DNA from: Podospora pseudocomata
Taxonomy: Eukaryota > Ascomycota > Sordariomycetes > Sordariales > Podosporaceae
DNA length: 64,000 nucleotides
Assembly (NCBI RefSeq): GCF_035222375.1
Contig: NC_085889.1
Span: forward strand, 62,001 to 126,000
Reading direction: 5' to 3'
Positions 1-11,580 of this stretch are shown here, piece by piece; positions within the stretch are counted from its first letter, which is position 1; every line of letters begins with the position of its first letter. The notes beneath the pieces are model-generated. The model was given only the letters and a program-made list of their open reading frames with translations. It had not been told where the DNA came from and made no database searches. A program made the translations under genes and the position numbers.

Positions 1-161
1 CCAGAACGGAATGCAGATAAGAGCTGCGAGTCCAACCACCACCTAGGTAAAATAGGTTGTTGTCGCTGGCTCTGAAGAAAAGCGCTCGACCTTGACAAGC
101 AAATGAAATAGAAAGGATAAAAAGCACCACCCAATGACGACCTTAGTTCCATGCAACCCAT

Positions 162-3100
162 CTAGTTCCCGGAAACCTCACCCTCGGCCTGCTCGGCTAC
201 CTTATCCCACCACACACCATGAGCCTCCCGATCGACAACCGACACCTTTCCAAGCATCTCCACCATATCCCTCACCTTGTCCACAAACTCGGCCAGACCC
301 AATCCTGCCAGCTTTTCCCCTGCCGTGCTGGTGAATTTGACCTTGTCACTGGTGCTCACAGCTGCCAGCCGCGCGAGAATGTGGCCTCTGAGTCGTCCAA
401 GCAGCAGCCTCAAGACCGGCTCTCTCACCTCGTCCTGCCGTGACTGCGTGGCCGCTTCCGCTCCAGCAAGCAGAAACTTGCTGACCAAGGCCTTGAGCTG
501 TCCCCTTGTTGCCGCCGGCATCGACCGTCCCGCCTCGAGCGCCGCCATGATGCCTTCCACGGCAACGTCGAGTGCCAGATCTCCCTGCTGCTCGCTCCTC
601 TCCAGCACCGCAAAGATCCTCTGGGCTTCGTTACGCCAAGGGGCTCGGACGTCGCGCTTCAGCAGGTTTTTGCACTGCAGCAGGATGGCGCCAGTGATGA
701 CGATCCGTCTTGTCAAGCGTCCTGCTTCCACGGCGCGCTTGTGGTCAAGGCGAAGCATCTCTGGCATGTCGTCCAGCGCCACAGGTGAGAGCTGCGTAAA
801 CAAATTGACCAGGAGCTGCGCGTATATGCGGTTTGCTGTCAGCCGGGAAGAAGGGTGGTTGACGCCCTCTGGGTCTCTCCTCGAGACTTCAGCCAGCAGC
901 TTTTGCTGCGTAGCCTTCCATGTCTGCAGCGCGACCGATAGATCAAAGTGTCCAGCTTCGAGATCCGAGGCGAATGCTTTCGCCTCGTAAACCGGTGCTT
1001 GCATCACGAGTTTCGGCGCCGCAAGCTGGAGTAAGTAGTTGGCATAGTCGCTGAGCATGACGTCGATGAAGCCATTCAAGGCTTCGAGACGGTCAACGTA
1101 ATTGCCTTGGCTGAGCTTCTCCTCGGTGAGCTTCTTCACTTCTTCATCCCGAACAGGTGCACAGAGTTTGGGCAGTAATGTTCCCATCGCCTCAAAGAAC
1201 TTTTCGTACGAAAAGCTCCCCATGGCGAATTGCTGCTTGGCAGTTTCCGTGTCGAGCAGCTCGCCGATAAAGGTATGCATTGAGTTCCCCGGCTTCACCA
1301 GCCGCTGAAGCTTCTCTCGAATTGACTCGGCGACCCTGAGGAGCAAGAAAAAGTGCGCCTCCTGGTTTTGCGTCTGCATGGTAACTCGCATATCCTCAAA
1401 GATTGGGTTGAGTAGGCCTGCCTGTTGCTCGTGATACTCGTGTGGCTCAGTCCTGAACTCCTTGTTGATGGCTAGCTCATGGACAACAATCCTGTTGTCA
1501 GGCAGCAAACTCTTTTGGCTGGGAATGATGACATTGACCTTGAATGTGTCGCGCTTTCTGGCGGGTGTTGACGGGGGAGTCGGCATTTGACTGGAGGCAT
1601 CTTGTTGGCTGCCCTCTTGCACACCAAGCACGCCCATGGCAGTCTCGGTCACTGAATGTTCGGCAACGCGAGGCTTCATGTCGCCAACAGGCTTCTTTGC
1701 CTTGGCCCTCCGAGCAGCCTTGACGGCGTCCGCGACCATTTGCTTGCCCCGAGCCGGACCGGCCAGCTTCTTGATCCTGACCAACAAGAGGAGCTGGTTG
1801 TCACGAATGCTCTTCTTGTACACCTGATCGACCGACCCGTCGGTGCTGTCCTTGACTGATTCCCAAATGGCATCAAGCTCCACAAACTGCATGACCATCA
1901 ATTCCACAAGTGAGCTGGAGTCCCGAGCTTTCCATGCTATAAAGGCATTATAAAACGTTGCATAGACTTCGGGAAAGGTGGTAAAGAGTAGCGGCGGAGG
2001 GGTATAATTGTTGAAGGAGGTCAGCCGCCCGAGAATATTCTCAAACGATACAAGCAAGTCTCTGGCCTTGCCGACCAGCTCTTGTGACTGCGGATTCGGT
2101 AGCTCGTCTTTGGGTATTGGCTTTGACAGACCCGAGCCGTCCTGATCCGATTCCTCGACTGCCTGGCCTTCCTTATTGCTGAGCACTTGAGATGGGTGCC
2201 CCAAGATGAGAAACGCACTCAAGAAAGTCCGTACTGCCGCCATCTCCTCCACAGACCCCTGTTTCCCCTCGTCGAGGCCGCATATTCGCAGTATTCTGGA
2301 CGTAACAAGAAGTACCTTTTCCTGAGACAGCAACACAGTGACCTTGTCAAACGATGTTTCCCTAACCGCATCAATCGACAGCCCAAGTGCAGAAAACTCG
2401 GCAACCGCTCGTTGCCGCTGGAAAGTTCTCCACCACCACTGAATCTTGGAAACTGCTGCATCCTCGGTCAATGGGGCTGACTCGCTGAGCTCCATCCCAT
2501 CAGTCTCGGTATCGGCGTTGGGCATGGACTCGACGGGAGGAGATTTTCGCATCCCCAAGCTCTGCCCACGCTCCCTCCCCCTAATCTTGGCCGCATTCCT
2601 GTTTCTAAACTCTTCCCTTCTCCTCTCAGCCTCTGCCAGCCGCTCCTCCATTTGTGACTTCATTTTTCTCGCCTCTTGCTCCCGCTTCTCCTTCATGGTC
2701 TCAGCGACAGCCTTGGCGCGCTTGACCTCCTCGGCACAAGACGCAGCGATCTCGGCCAGGTTGCGCTCCCGGGCCTGGGCAGCAGCAAGCGCTCTCTCTT
2801 CACTGGCGCTCGTGTCCTTGGTGACAGCCTTTGCGATGGCTGCGCGCAGGCGCACCTTTTCGGCATGGGCGGCGCGGTCTGCGAGGCGGGCCTTTCGGTC
2901 CTCGAGAATGGACGCTCGACGCAGGTGCTGGGCTACATATTTGCTCTGGGGACCGCCCTCGAGGCTGTAACCATGTGACGATCGGGACTGAGCCGACGAG
3001 ATGCTGTTGCGGCGAGAAGAGGCGGCGCTGTCTTTTCGTCGCGTCTGGTTTGTCGGGCGGTAGAAGAGGCGGGCAGCGATATGGGGAGGTGGGGTCGAGA

Positions 3101-3293
3101 TCTTGGCGGCGTCGGCGTCGCCCTCGACGAGATCGATTTCTTCGTCGGGTGGTGGGAGAGAGAGATGGACAGGATCTGGGGTGCCGGCGGTGGGCGATCG
3201 GATCGATTCCTCGAGGTTCCTTTCGGGCTCGGTCAAGTCGAGCGACGGTCGCCGCATCGCGCTCGCCTTTGTTTGTGTCGTTGTGGTGGGCAA
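162..3293 (-). CDS. Tcp11/Sok1-family protein
   Basis: A single uninterrupted exon encodes 1043 residues. The N-terminal third is Ser/Pro/Arg-rich and disordered. A charged Ala/Glu/Arg-rich coiled coil spans about residues 125-245, and an IQ-like motif (KIQWWWRTFQRQR) lies near 283-296. The C-terminal half (about 640-1035) is helical and has the look of the Tcp11 domain, as in yeast Sok1, a multicopy suppressor of protein kinase A loss. The family is linked to cAMP/PKA signalling in fungi; the molecular activity is not known. The start (MPTTTTQTK) is the first in-frame ATG. The IQ motif suggests calmodulin binding, which is inference. Only 161 nt of 3' flank are in the window and nothing was seen there. 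Confidence 0.8.
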   Translation of the reverse strand: MPTTTTQTKASAMRRPSLDLTEPERNLEESIRSPTAGTPDPVHLSLPPPDEEIDLVEGDADAAKISTPPPHIAARLFYRPTNQTRRKDSAASSRRNSISSAQSRSSHGYSLEGGPQSKYVAQHLRRASILEDRKARLADRAAHAEKVRLRAAIAKAVTKDTSASEERALAAAQARERNLAEIAASCAEEVKRAKAVAETMKEKREQEARKMKSQMEERLAEAERRREEFRNRNAAKIRGRERGQSLGMRKSPPVESMPNADTETDGMELSESAPLTEDAAVSKIQWWWRTFQRQRAVAEFSALGLSIDAVRETSFDKVTVLLSQEKVLLVTSRILRICGLDEGKQGSVEEMAAVRTFLSAFLILGHPSQVLSNKEGQAVEESDQDGSGLSKPIPKDELPNPQSQELVGKARDLLVSFENILGRLTSFNNYTPPPLLFTTFPEVYATFYNAFIAWKARDSSSLVELMVMQFVELDAIWESVKDSTDGSVDQVYKKSIRDNQLLLLVRIKKLAGPARGKQMVADAVKAARRAKAKKPVGDMKPRVAEHSVTETAMGVLGVQEGSQQDASSQMPTPPSTPARKRDTFKVNVIIPSQKSLLPDNRIVVHELAINKEFRTEPHEYHEQQAGLLNPIFEDMRVTMQTQNQEAHFFLLLRVAESIREKLQRLVKPGNSMHTFIGELLDTETAKQQFAMGSFSYEKFFEAMGTLLPKLCAPVRDEEVKKLTEEKLSQGNYVDRLEALNGFIDVMLSDYANYLLQLAAPKLVMQAPVYEAKAFASDLEAGHFDLSVALQTWKATQQKLLAEVSRRDPEGVNHPSSRLTANRIYAQLLVNLFTQLSPVALDDMPEMLRLDHKRAVEAGRLTRRIVITGAILLQCKNLLKRDVRAPWRNEAQRIFAVLERSEQQGDLALDVAVEGIMAALEAGRSMPAATRGQLKALVSKFLLAGAEAATQSRQDEVREPVLRLLLGRLRGHILARLAAVSTSDKVKFTSTAGEKLAGLGLAEFVDKVRDMVEMLGKVSVVDREAHGVWWDKVAEQAEGEVSGN

Positions 3294-3916
3294 ATCTTTG
3301 TCGTGTGTGCGGCTGGCGCTGGCGCGATGTGAAACTCAGCAAAAAGTAATAATGGCACAATTGGGAGGTGGAGAAGGGCCGTTATGTCATGGATCGATGG
3401 TCCTAGAGATGCAGCTTGCAGCTTGCAGCTTGCCTGCTTCGTGGGGGTGTTGCAGTACGCGTCCTGGTGACAAAGAGAAGATGGCAGAGACAAGAAAAAG
3501 AGACCGTGAGCCGGCGGAGAGAGGGAGTCAAAGAAAGCGTAAATAACTACTAACAGGAGGTCCGTCTCCCTCCTCCTGCCGAAAACAACCTGGAAGCGAA
3601 CGGTGCTGACACAGACGCAGTCAAGATGATGCGAACAAGAATAGAAGGCTGGGGAACCTTGATGACGAACAGCCGAGCTCGGGCCATCCTGCAGCCTGGT
3701 TGCACAACGACGATGCATTGTGCCAAGCCCTGCCGTTGCTTCGTCCTCTGACAGAGTCGCACCCAAAAAAATTCCCACGGCCGACGTTAGCGGATCTTTG
3801 TTTCAATGTCAAAAGACACCAGTTACCCCTTCCCCTGAACCGAGCAAAAGAGCTAGTGCTCCCGGCTCAGACCGTCATTGTCTGGTATCTAGATCACGAG
3901 TCGAGCCGAGACGGCA
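3294..3916. other. intergenic, tandem orientation
   Basis: This is the promoter side of the Tcp11-like gene and the 3' side of the next minus-strand gene. A run of GCAGCTTGCAGCTTGC occurs near 3413-3430. No coding or RNA gene was seen. Confidence 0.5.
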
Positions 3917-5221
3917 TCACCTCCCCTCTAGCCTCTGCTTCTCCCATCTGTCACCCTCAGCATCGAGCTCCACCAACGAACTGTGGATGGTCCTTGGCCC
4001 CTTCCTCCCATTCGAAGCATGTAGCTCATGCACCAGTTCTCCGTTTCTGCCATAGTGTCCCCAGCTGCTGTCACCCGGTAGCTCGGGCGATACCAGCATC
4101 CAAGGTCCAGTATACGGCGAGTTGAACATGGTCCATCGATCTTTATTCTCTCGCCTTTCCCGTTTCTCTACCTCCACATCCGCTTCCGCCGAGTTCTTTC
4201 GACCTCTTTCGCTGGACGTGTCACGGCTAGTTGTGACGACACGGGTGAAGATGCCCCTTTTCCCCTCTGTGCCCCCGGGCCACTTCCAACTCCTCGCCCA
4301 CCTCGATGGAGTCCATGAGGTGATTGACTCTCTCAGTTTAACAAATGCCGACCTCGAAAGGCCTGTCTCTTGTGTTGACTTGGTTTCTAAAGTCGCAAAC
4401 TTGGTAAGGGGAGCGCCTCTGTTCCTCGGGTCATGGACTGCCCCAAACAAGCTCTTGTTTTTCAACCTTCGGCTTTGTTGCATCTTCCGCTTTTGTTTTC
4501 GGCGCCACATGAGGTAGGCTACCTCACAAGCTACAAGGAGGGCCACCGTGAGGATTAGACCTATCGTGAGAGCTGCTGCTTGGCCAGAGGACATGTTTTC
4601 AGAGTTGGCTGTGCCGTCCTCGCCTGGTGGTAGCGGGAGGAAGGATGTGGTCACTGTTGTGTTGTCGATGCTTGTTGGGATGTGCGTTGGTGCTAGGCTC
4701 CTTGTCGGGAGGGTTGTCTGTGTCGAGGTGACAGGATTGCTTTCTGGCTCGGCTTGTACAGTCTGAGAAGAGTCCGTGATAAAAAAAGCAGGACTGCAAA
4801 GTTCAGGGTCTGCAGAGACGTATCCGCCCTCTTTGGTTTGCGGTTTGAAGCGGAGGACATAACGAGTCTTGGTCGATAATGTTTGTGGGGGTATGTTGGG
4901 TGTTTTCAAGTTGATTGATCCGTCATGGCCGAGGTTGATTGCCCCTTGCGCACACTATCAGCACGGAGTGGCTGTGAGCAACAGATCAAACTTACTGGCA
5001 AGGCACAAAGCCATGGGGTTGACCTCGAAATTCCATGTTGTCAACCAAAGGTCATACACACTATTGTTGAGGGCATTCCAAGATATGGGAATGTTTTGTC
5101 CGTGCGTGTAAGACTCTGAAAAGTCCGGCTGCTTTCCGCTCGGCACATTCCAGAGGTATTGTCGTTGGGCGCCACCTTGTCTCCTTTCCACTGAAAATAA
5201 ACGCCTCCAGGTTGCCGACAT
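3917..5221 (-). CDS. single-pass membrane protein, unknown function
   Basis: Two exons (4996-5221 and 3917-4944) are joined by a 51 nt intron at 4945-4995 with donor GTAAGT, branch TGCTGAT and acceptor CAAG. The frame is continuous and gives about 417 residues. The extracellular part reads ...GQNIPISWNALNNSVYDLWL..., a beta-type ectodomain seen in fungal single-pass proteins. It is followed by a Thr/Ser/Pro stalk, one transmembrane helix (AALTIGLILTVALLVACEV) and a basic cytoplasmic tail of about 200 residues. The 5' end is uncertain: the ATG chosen at 5221 lacks a signal peptide, while the same frame upstream (to 5269) reads a hydrophobic VYFYFFISLCIVS segment without an ATG and is preceded by CTTGCAG, so a short upstream exon is likely. 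The topology suggests a wall sensor, but this is inference. Confidence 0.6.
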
Positions 5222-6058
5222 ACTGACAATACATAGGGATATGAAAAAATAGAAATAGACGCGCTGCAAGTTGGCAATCCCACGGGACTGCGAGCCGCGA
5301 GGCCTTTATGTTGGTGATAATATCCGCCATTCCAGCCAAGCGTTGCCCGCACTCGAATGCAGTTGCTCTCCCAACATGGTGGTTCACCACGCGGTGTGCC
5401 CAACAAACCTCGATCGGGCGGTGATAACCAGGTTGAGTGAAATGGCTGCAGGACCGCTTGGCCGCATTGGGGTGCACCTGAGCGCGCCAACGAATGGAGA
5501 CGATGGAATACCCGCAGAAGCGCGACTTCAAACCAACATGGCTATGAAGAAGGATATCTCTCTCTCTTGGCCCTGCGGTTGTGACCTGGCCGCCATTGGT
5601 GGCCTAGCCGTCGCTGGCGCTTATACCAGACTGCCGGGTCTGTCATGGTGTCCTCTTGACCACTCATTCACGCCCACTAACACTTCCAAGTTGGGTAGAG
5701 CTTCTTGAAAGCAAATCTGCCTGGTCGCCAATCTGCGACAATATCCAAGGCCATCACGAAGCCGACACGTCGTCGCTGAATACACAGCAGAGAGACGAAA
5801 ACACGAGCTAGGTGTGTCAAAGTGGCCCTTGAGTCATATGCATGCACCTCTCCTACATTATTCCGACCAACATGCCATGGACTGCAACACTGAATGTGCT
5901 CGTGATCATGGATCTGAGGTTACCTGGTAGAGACAAGCAACATGTCCTCCGCTCCAGTGCCATGATACCTCTGTGTCCAAATATTAGCCAAGCGACAGGG
6001 GAAAAAACAAAAGGTTAAAGGGGGCCAAAACAAAGCAAAGGTGGGAGGAAGTCAAAAT
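5222..6058. other. intergenic
   Basis: The proximal part probably holds the missing first exon of the neighbouring membrane protein gene. The rest separates it from the tRNA-Val gene. No other feature was recognised. Confidence 0.4.
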
Positions 6059-6151
6059 TGATCGCGGCAGGGATCGAACCTGCGATCCTCTGCGTTACAG
6101 ATCCTAAATAAGCTTGTAAAGCAGATGCCTTAACCACTGGGCCACGCAACC
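6059..6151 (-). tRNA. tRNA-Val (anticodon TAC) with a 20 nt intron
   Basis: On the minus strand the 93 nt fold as a cloverleaf. The acceptor stem GGTTGCG pairs with CGCGATC using G-U pairs, followed by discriminator A. The D arm is GCCC...GGC-type, the anticodon stem is TCTGC/GCAGA, and the T arm is GCAGG-TTCGATC-CCTGC. The anticodon TAC is at 6116-6118. The intron at 6095-6114 sits at the canonical site after position 37. Its 3' GTAA can pair with the anticodon loop TTAC, the usual anticodon-intron pair needed for splicing-endonuclease recognition. Confidence 0.93.
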
Positions 6152-6993
6152 TTGGATGGAGATGTTGGTCAGAGCTTCAGCTTACTTTGTGAAATGGAGT
6201 GGGGTGCGGGGTATGCTTTGAGTCTACACTAGGACATGATTGATTGCATGTCTGTTTTATCCTCTTTGTGATAAAGGATGCCATCAAATAACGAATTCTG
6301 CTTGCTTTAGGTTTGCTTGGGTACCTATTTTATGTAACAATGTATGCCAGTAAGAAATGAATGTCATTTGCCACGCTCTTGGAAACACCTATTGGTGGTC
6401 TGGAAAGCACTTATGAGGAGAGAGCCGATTACATCACACAACACAGCGTTCTGTCTCACTGTTTCACATACATTTCGGAATCCCAAATCCTCGGAAATGC
6501 ACGTCCCTCTGCACTCTCCAAAAGCAGGCTGTACAACAGCGGCGTTCAGCCAGCCAAGAGCCTGGGCTTTGCTCGTCGAGCTCATCGCCAAGCCCCCAAG
6601 ACTCGCCTTTGACGATGCAGAACGAGAATTCGCTGGGCGCCAAGAGTCTTGGGATCCTCATGATTACCAACAGAAGGACCTGGCCAAGGCTGGGCGAAAG
6701 AATCATCATGCACCCTCTGGTCGGGAATAAATCTGCTTTTAAGCATTGCTCTCCCTCTTTCCTCTGCTTGACCTGAAAAAGGGATCATTCATTTTTTCTC
6801 GACTGGTCACTATCTGGCGGCAACCTTATCACCGCCGACCACCCCCTGCCTTTGGTACAACAGCGTCCACAACAGCACCCAGAACGACGACGATGTTATG
6901 AGATATCGCCCCTCCGCTGCTTACAGGCTCGTATGACGGAGATCACGGCTAAATAGCGTCATCCATATATATCAGATCCAGAAGGACTCGCCT
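6152..6993. other. intergenic, promoter side of the four-TM gene
   Basis: Open frames at 6344-6730 overlap on both strands and show no recognisable motif. No gene was called. Confidence 0.4.
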
Positions 6994-8064
6994 ATGAAGT
7001 CGACAGTCGCCGTTTTCAGTCAGAGCATCATGGACTCGCCACATCAACATCCGAGGGGAGTTGAGGACCAAGATGCAGCAATCATACACGAAAGCGACTC
7101 CGAAGCTGGCGTGTATCAACAGGGGCGATGGCAACACCGAACAGACACTATAGAGCGGCAAGGAAATAGCAGACCAGATCTTTTACTCTCAAGAAAGCTG
7201 AAGCCATGGTACACGGCCCGCACAATCTTGGGCATCTTTTGTGCCGTGCTCTCGCTTGCACTATTGGGACTGGGAATCAAACTGGCCATCAAGTATGAGT
7301 CGGCACCGCTCATTCACGTCACTGTGGCCTTTACAGTCTTTACGGTATGTTTGTCTGTTTTGTGCTAAAAATCTCTGCACGATGCTGATCAACAACAGGC
7401 CGGGGCATCCCTCTTATGGAGCTTGTTTGAATTCATCGCCATGTGCACCCGCGCCCAGAGAAGGGGCATCTACCCCGGCGCCCACGTGGGCGTGCACATG
7501 GGTCTCTGCCTCGTGTCTGTTGCGGTGGTGGGCTACGTCGGTATCTGGGTGTCGCATGGGCAGGACAGTCGGGTCGAGGCAAGCAGGAACAGGCTGGAAT
7601 ACTCGCCCTTGTACCACATGGGGGTGGTGATATTGATTGTTTCATCTGTGTTGCTGTGAGTATTCCTGTCCTAGTGGTCAACATGAGCGTAGCATCAGAG
7701 GACTAACGGCAGGTCTAGACTTGTTCATTTTGTTATTTCCATCCTGGCCTGCCAGGAACTGAGGCGGAAAGATGACGGGGATGTGCACAGAACTGTTGTC
7801 ACGGTTCGATATGACGGGGTCGGCCCTACAGGAACGGCGCGACCAATGGGTTACCGGACGACGCCGGAAACGATTGGTCTGCCAGCCTACACGACTAGGG
7901 ACCATCGGGATGAGGCAGCAATGATTCGATCTCCACCTATTGTGATAGCCAGGGGTGATTTGGGTGTGGAAATCATTGAAACTCCCACTACCACTCGGAC
8001 AGTCTTGGGGGAGACAGAGATGGACGGACCAGAGGAGAAAGCACTCAGGTCGTCAAAGCGGTAA
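6994..8064 (+). CDS. four-transmembrane protein, MARVEL-like layout, unknown function
   Basis: Three exons, 6994-7344, 7399-7655 and 7713-8064, are separated by introns of 54 and 57 nt (donors GTATGT and GTGAGT, acceptors CAACAG and GGCAG). They join in frame to 319 residues. Four hydrophobic helices are visible: ARTILGIFCAVLSLALLGLG, a segment spanning the first junction (VAFTVFT-AGASLLWSLFEF), LCLVSVAVVGYVGIWV, and a long one spanning the second junction (VVILIVSSVLL-SRLVHFVISILA). Both tails are hydrophilic and lie on one side, as in small fungal MARVEL-like proteins. No catalytic motif was seen. An alternative start is the ATG at 7030 (MDSPHQHP). Confidence 0.7.
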
Positions 8065-9994
8065 TGGTAGAGGGTTTCCTACCACACGTCAGTTATGAAC
8101 GCCATGCGATATACCTAATGACTAATCAATACATGTGTATCCTACATGATATGGGTGACTACATCAAGAAATGTGTCAACTTCTCCTGAGAGTTTGCCAG
8201 TTGGGAAGTCCGGGGTAAGCTTGTCCGAAGGATTCGATAGCTGCAAGACTACGGCAGATACGGCCCGTGCATGTGGCCTTTGGCTCCCTCGCGCCATCTT
8301 TCACTTTTTCCCACACCTTGCAGTTGTTTTCTTAGCCGGCATGCAATTACATATATCCCCTTCATAATATGCACTTTTTCGTTGTACGTATCTGAGGTTG
8401 TAAAAATTGTGTTTGTCTTTCCCAATCATGCCGACGGGAAACTAAGGAACGCCGGGACGACGACGAGCGGGGGTAGGCACCAGGGTTGCATCGTGAACTG
8501 TAGGAGACTTGAGAGCTCTGAATTTTGCGCTTTTGGTGCTGTCCAAGAAAAGGCCAGAATATTTCTGGAGGGTTTGATCAGCTTGCCCTCTCAGGCAAAA
8601 CACCAAACATCAGCATTCACATTCCTCGCAGTCAATCTCGTGGTGAAAGCAACTGGGAGCACGTTGGGGGGTCCCCGGGCCAGACCCTTGGGATAAAAAT
8701 AAGAACTTAGCGTCATCCAAGCTCTCGGTGACATTGGGCTATCTAGCAAACGCAGGGCAAAAAGACCTGTATCTCTCAACCTGCAACTGGAATGTTGTGT
8801 CTAAACTATGGGTAAAAGAGCCTGATTAGCATTAATTTTTTTCTTTTATCGTGTTATGCTCGCGGTAGAGAATATTTTTGCCACGGTATGGTTTGCCAAA
8901 CACAGGCGGTCCCTTATGCAGTGAGATCAGATGCAACCGTGACAGTCAGCTCCTCACCAATCCCTCCCCCAACAGACAGTGCTGCGCCGGCCGCCGGGGA
9001 AGAAACCGGTGAGAATTTCCTGAGGTTGAGTGGCTTTGCGCCGCAGGCGATGTATGGGATTTGAATAGGGGGTTTTGTTAGAACTCTCTTGACAACAGTT
9101 CCAGGTTACACGCCTCTGGTCCACAAGATGACGAAGTTTGTCGAGTCCCTGTCGAGGCTGGAGTCAGGTTGTTTAGGACATCGTGTACACGGACAGCAGT
9201 GTTACCTATTTGATCCGGGGAATCTACATGTATTTCGAACACTTTTGTACATCGATAAAGAGCTCTTCATTACTCCGTAGACCTGTCCACAACCGCATCA
9301 TCAACTGATACCCGAATGTCTTGAAGTGCACTGTCAGAGACCCCCCCGTCAGCGCTAGCGTCGGTCTTCAGGGCTGACGATCCATGTGGGGCATGGATGG
9401 CATGGCTGGGACCCTACGGGGCCGTTCCCGAAGACCGAACGCGCCAGGTCCGCCCATCTTCATCATTCAGGAACCAGTTAATGGGCGGGTAAAAAAATAA
9501 CGATTCAGACGTTGAAACAAGTCGTCGGGAGTGACCTGAGGGATACCCGACATGGGACATGCCCGGCCTACACACTACTGACTGAGGTGTCGCATGGAAG
9601 ATCGCCCAGCAGAACAGGTTTGGCTGCTGGAGGGTGCCTGGTTGGAAGTGGGTGGTGCAAGGTTTCTGGCAGGTACCACCCTCCTGTCGTGCATCATTAG
9701 CGCCCGACCCTCTGGAGCAACACCCCATGAGGCCCCAATCAATCCTCAGCATTTGCGGTGCACGCAGAGCTGAAGGCCAGAATCTCGTATTTCCTCCGCT
9801 CATTTCCCACGCATGCTCTCTTTATCGGAGTGTTTCGCTGGTTCTCTGGCTTTTCTGTCTTCGTGATCCTTTTGCTTTCTCCCCTCCAACGTCCCTCTCC
9901 CAGTCCGATGTGCTGCTGAGCTGGAGATGCTGCAGCCTGTCACCGTCCCATCTCGATGATTTCACAACATAAATACACCGGTTCGCCCGCCAGA
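8065..9994. other. intergenic, about 1.9 kb
   Basis: This is the 3' flank of the four-TM gene and the long promoter region of the glycosyltransferase gene. Short frames lack motifs. The 9840-9950 stretch is CT-rich, as is common just upstream of fungal starts. No RNA gene was recognised. Confidence 0.4.
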
Positions 9995-11580
9995 ATGCCG
10001 TCTCGGAGGTCGTCTGTCGCGATCGCCTTCATCGCCCTTAGTTTCCTGCTGCTGCTCTACACATCGAGGAGGCTGGGCAGCTGGACGCCCTACAACGAGC
10101 CTTATCACCACGAGACCGATCCCCACAAGAGCCAACATGCGCCCCAGGGAGATGGCGCCCACGATACCAAGCCCGTACCGTCGACACAGGCCCCCGCCGT
10201 CGACCCCCTGTGCGAAGGGTTCCCCGACACCAGCAACATCCTGCTCGTCATGAAGACGGGAGCGTCCGAGTCCTTTGCGCGTGTGCCCACCCAGATGATG
10301 ACCATGCTCAAGTGCCTCCCCGACTTCCTCATCTTTAGCGACATGGATCAAAACATTGGCGGACAAGAGATCCACGACAGTCTGGCCACGGTCCAGGAGG
10401 CTGCGCAGGAAGACAACTCGGACTTTGACCTGTATCGCCGACAAAAGTGGTGCGAGGTCGACCAGGAGAACTGCAACAAGCTCGGCAACCCGGCCCGGGA
10501 AGGGTGGAACCTTGACAAGTACAAGAACGTCCACATTGCTGAGAAGGCGTATAACATGCGGCCCAACTACGACTGGTATCTGTTTGTCGACGCCGACACC
10601 TACGTGCTGTGGCCCAACCTGGTCGAGTGGCTGAAGCAGCTGAAGCCGACCAAGAAGGTCTACCTGGGCAGCGTCACGCTGATCAATAACTTCAGCTTCG
10701 GACACGGAGGCTCGGGTTACATCGTCAGCAAGGCGACCATGGACGACTTCATCGGCAACAACCCGGGTGTCGGCAACCAGTACGATATGAGAGCAAAGCG
10801 CGAGTGCTGCGGCGATTACATCTTTGCCCTTGCGCTCAAGGACAAGACGGAAGTCGGGGTCCAGCAGATGGTAAGTGTCTCCCTCCCTGCATTGGCATGC
10901 TTCTTCCTTGGCACGCTCGCTCGCGTGGTGTCTTGGATCCCGATCGCTTCCAGCATTCTGGGACGAGGCTAACAACTGGACTGCAGTGGCCTACCATCAA
11001 CGGCGAAAAGCCCGCCACTCTTCCCTTCGGCCCATCGCATTGGTGCCACCCCATTGTCACCATGCACCACATGAACGCCGAGGAGATCAACACCTTCTGG
11101 CACTTTGAACGGAAGCGATACCACCGCCTCGCGCAGTCTGGCAAAAAGGCCGAGACGCTTGTGATCCGCGACATCTTTGACGAATTCTTGGCTCCCAAAC
11201 TGAACGAGACACGCGAGGATTGGGACAACAACGCCGACAATCGCTTCTACCTCGACCAATCCAACGACCGCAAGTGGGAAGACTGGATGACGAACCGCAT
11301 GAAGAAGCAGGATCAGTACAACGAGCACGAGAAGAAGGCACACGAGTCGTTTGAGGCCTGTGGTGCCGCCTGCAAGAGCTTGGGCAACGACTGCTTCATG
11401 TACAGATACAAGGATGGTGCCTGCAGTATTTCCAACTCTTTCCAGCTTGGAAAACCCCTGAAGAAGGGGGCAGACAAGGACCGGACCATGAGCGGCTGGG
11501 ACGTCGAAAAGATCAAGAAGTGGGTGGCCGATCAACCGGCATGCGACAAGATCCGTTGGCCCGAGGTCAAGACCAACTAG
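9995..11580 (+). CDS. type II membrane glycosyltransferase, GT31-like, with a Cys-rich apple-like tail
   Basis: Two exons (9995-10870 and 10987-11580) with a 116 nt intron (GTAAGT...CTAAC...CTGCAG) join in phase 0 to 489 residues. A signal anchor (VAIAFIALSFLLLLY, about 8-22) is followed by a stem and a luminal catalytic domain. The metal-binding motif is visible as YLFVDADTYVLW, with DAD at 199-201. It is followed by a GHGGSGYIVS motif and a CCGDY motif, all typical of the fringe/GT31 layout in fungal Golgi enzymes. The C-terminal 100 residues hold four cysteines in a PAN/apple-like pattern (EACGAACKSLGNDCFMYRY...C). The in-frame ATG at 9956 is possible, but 9995 has the better context (A at -3). 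Donor and acceptor sugars cannot be told from sequence. Confidence 0.85.

Noticed and set aside
9962-10975. 337-residue frame on the minus strand
   Set aside because: It lies antisense to the glycosyltransferase exon; the plus strand has membrane anchor, DAD motif and a splice-consistent frame, so this is a codon-bias shadow.
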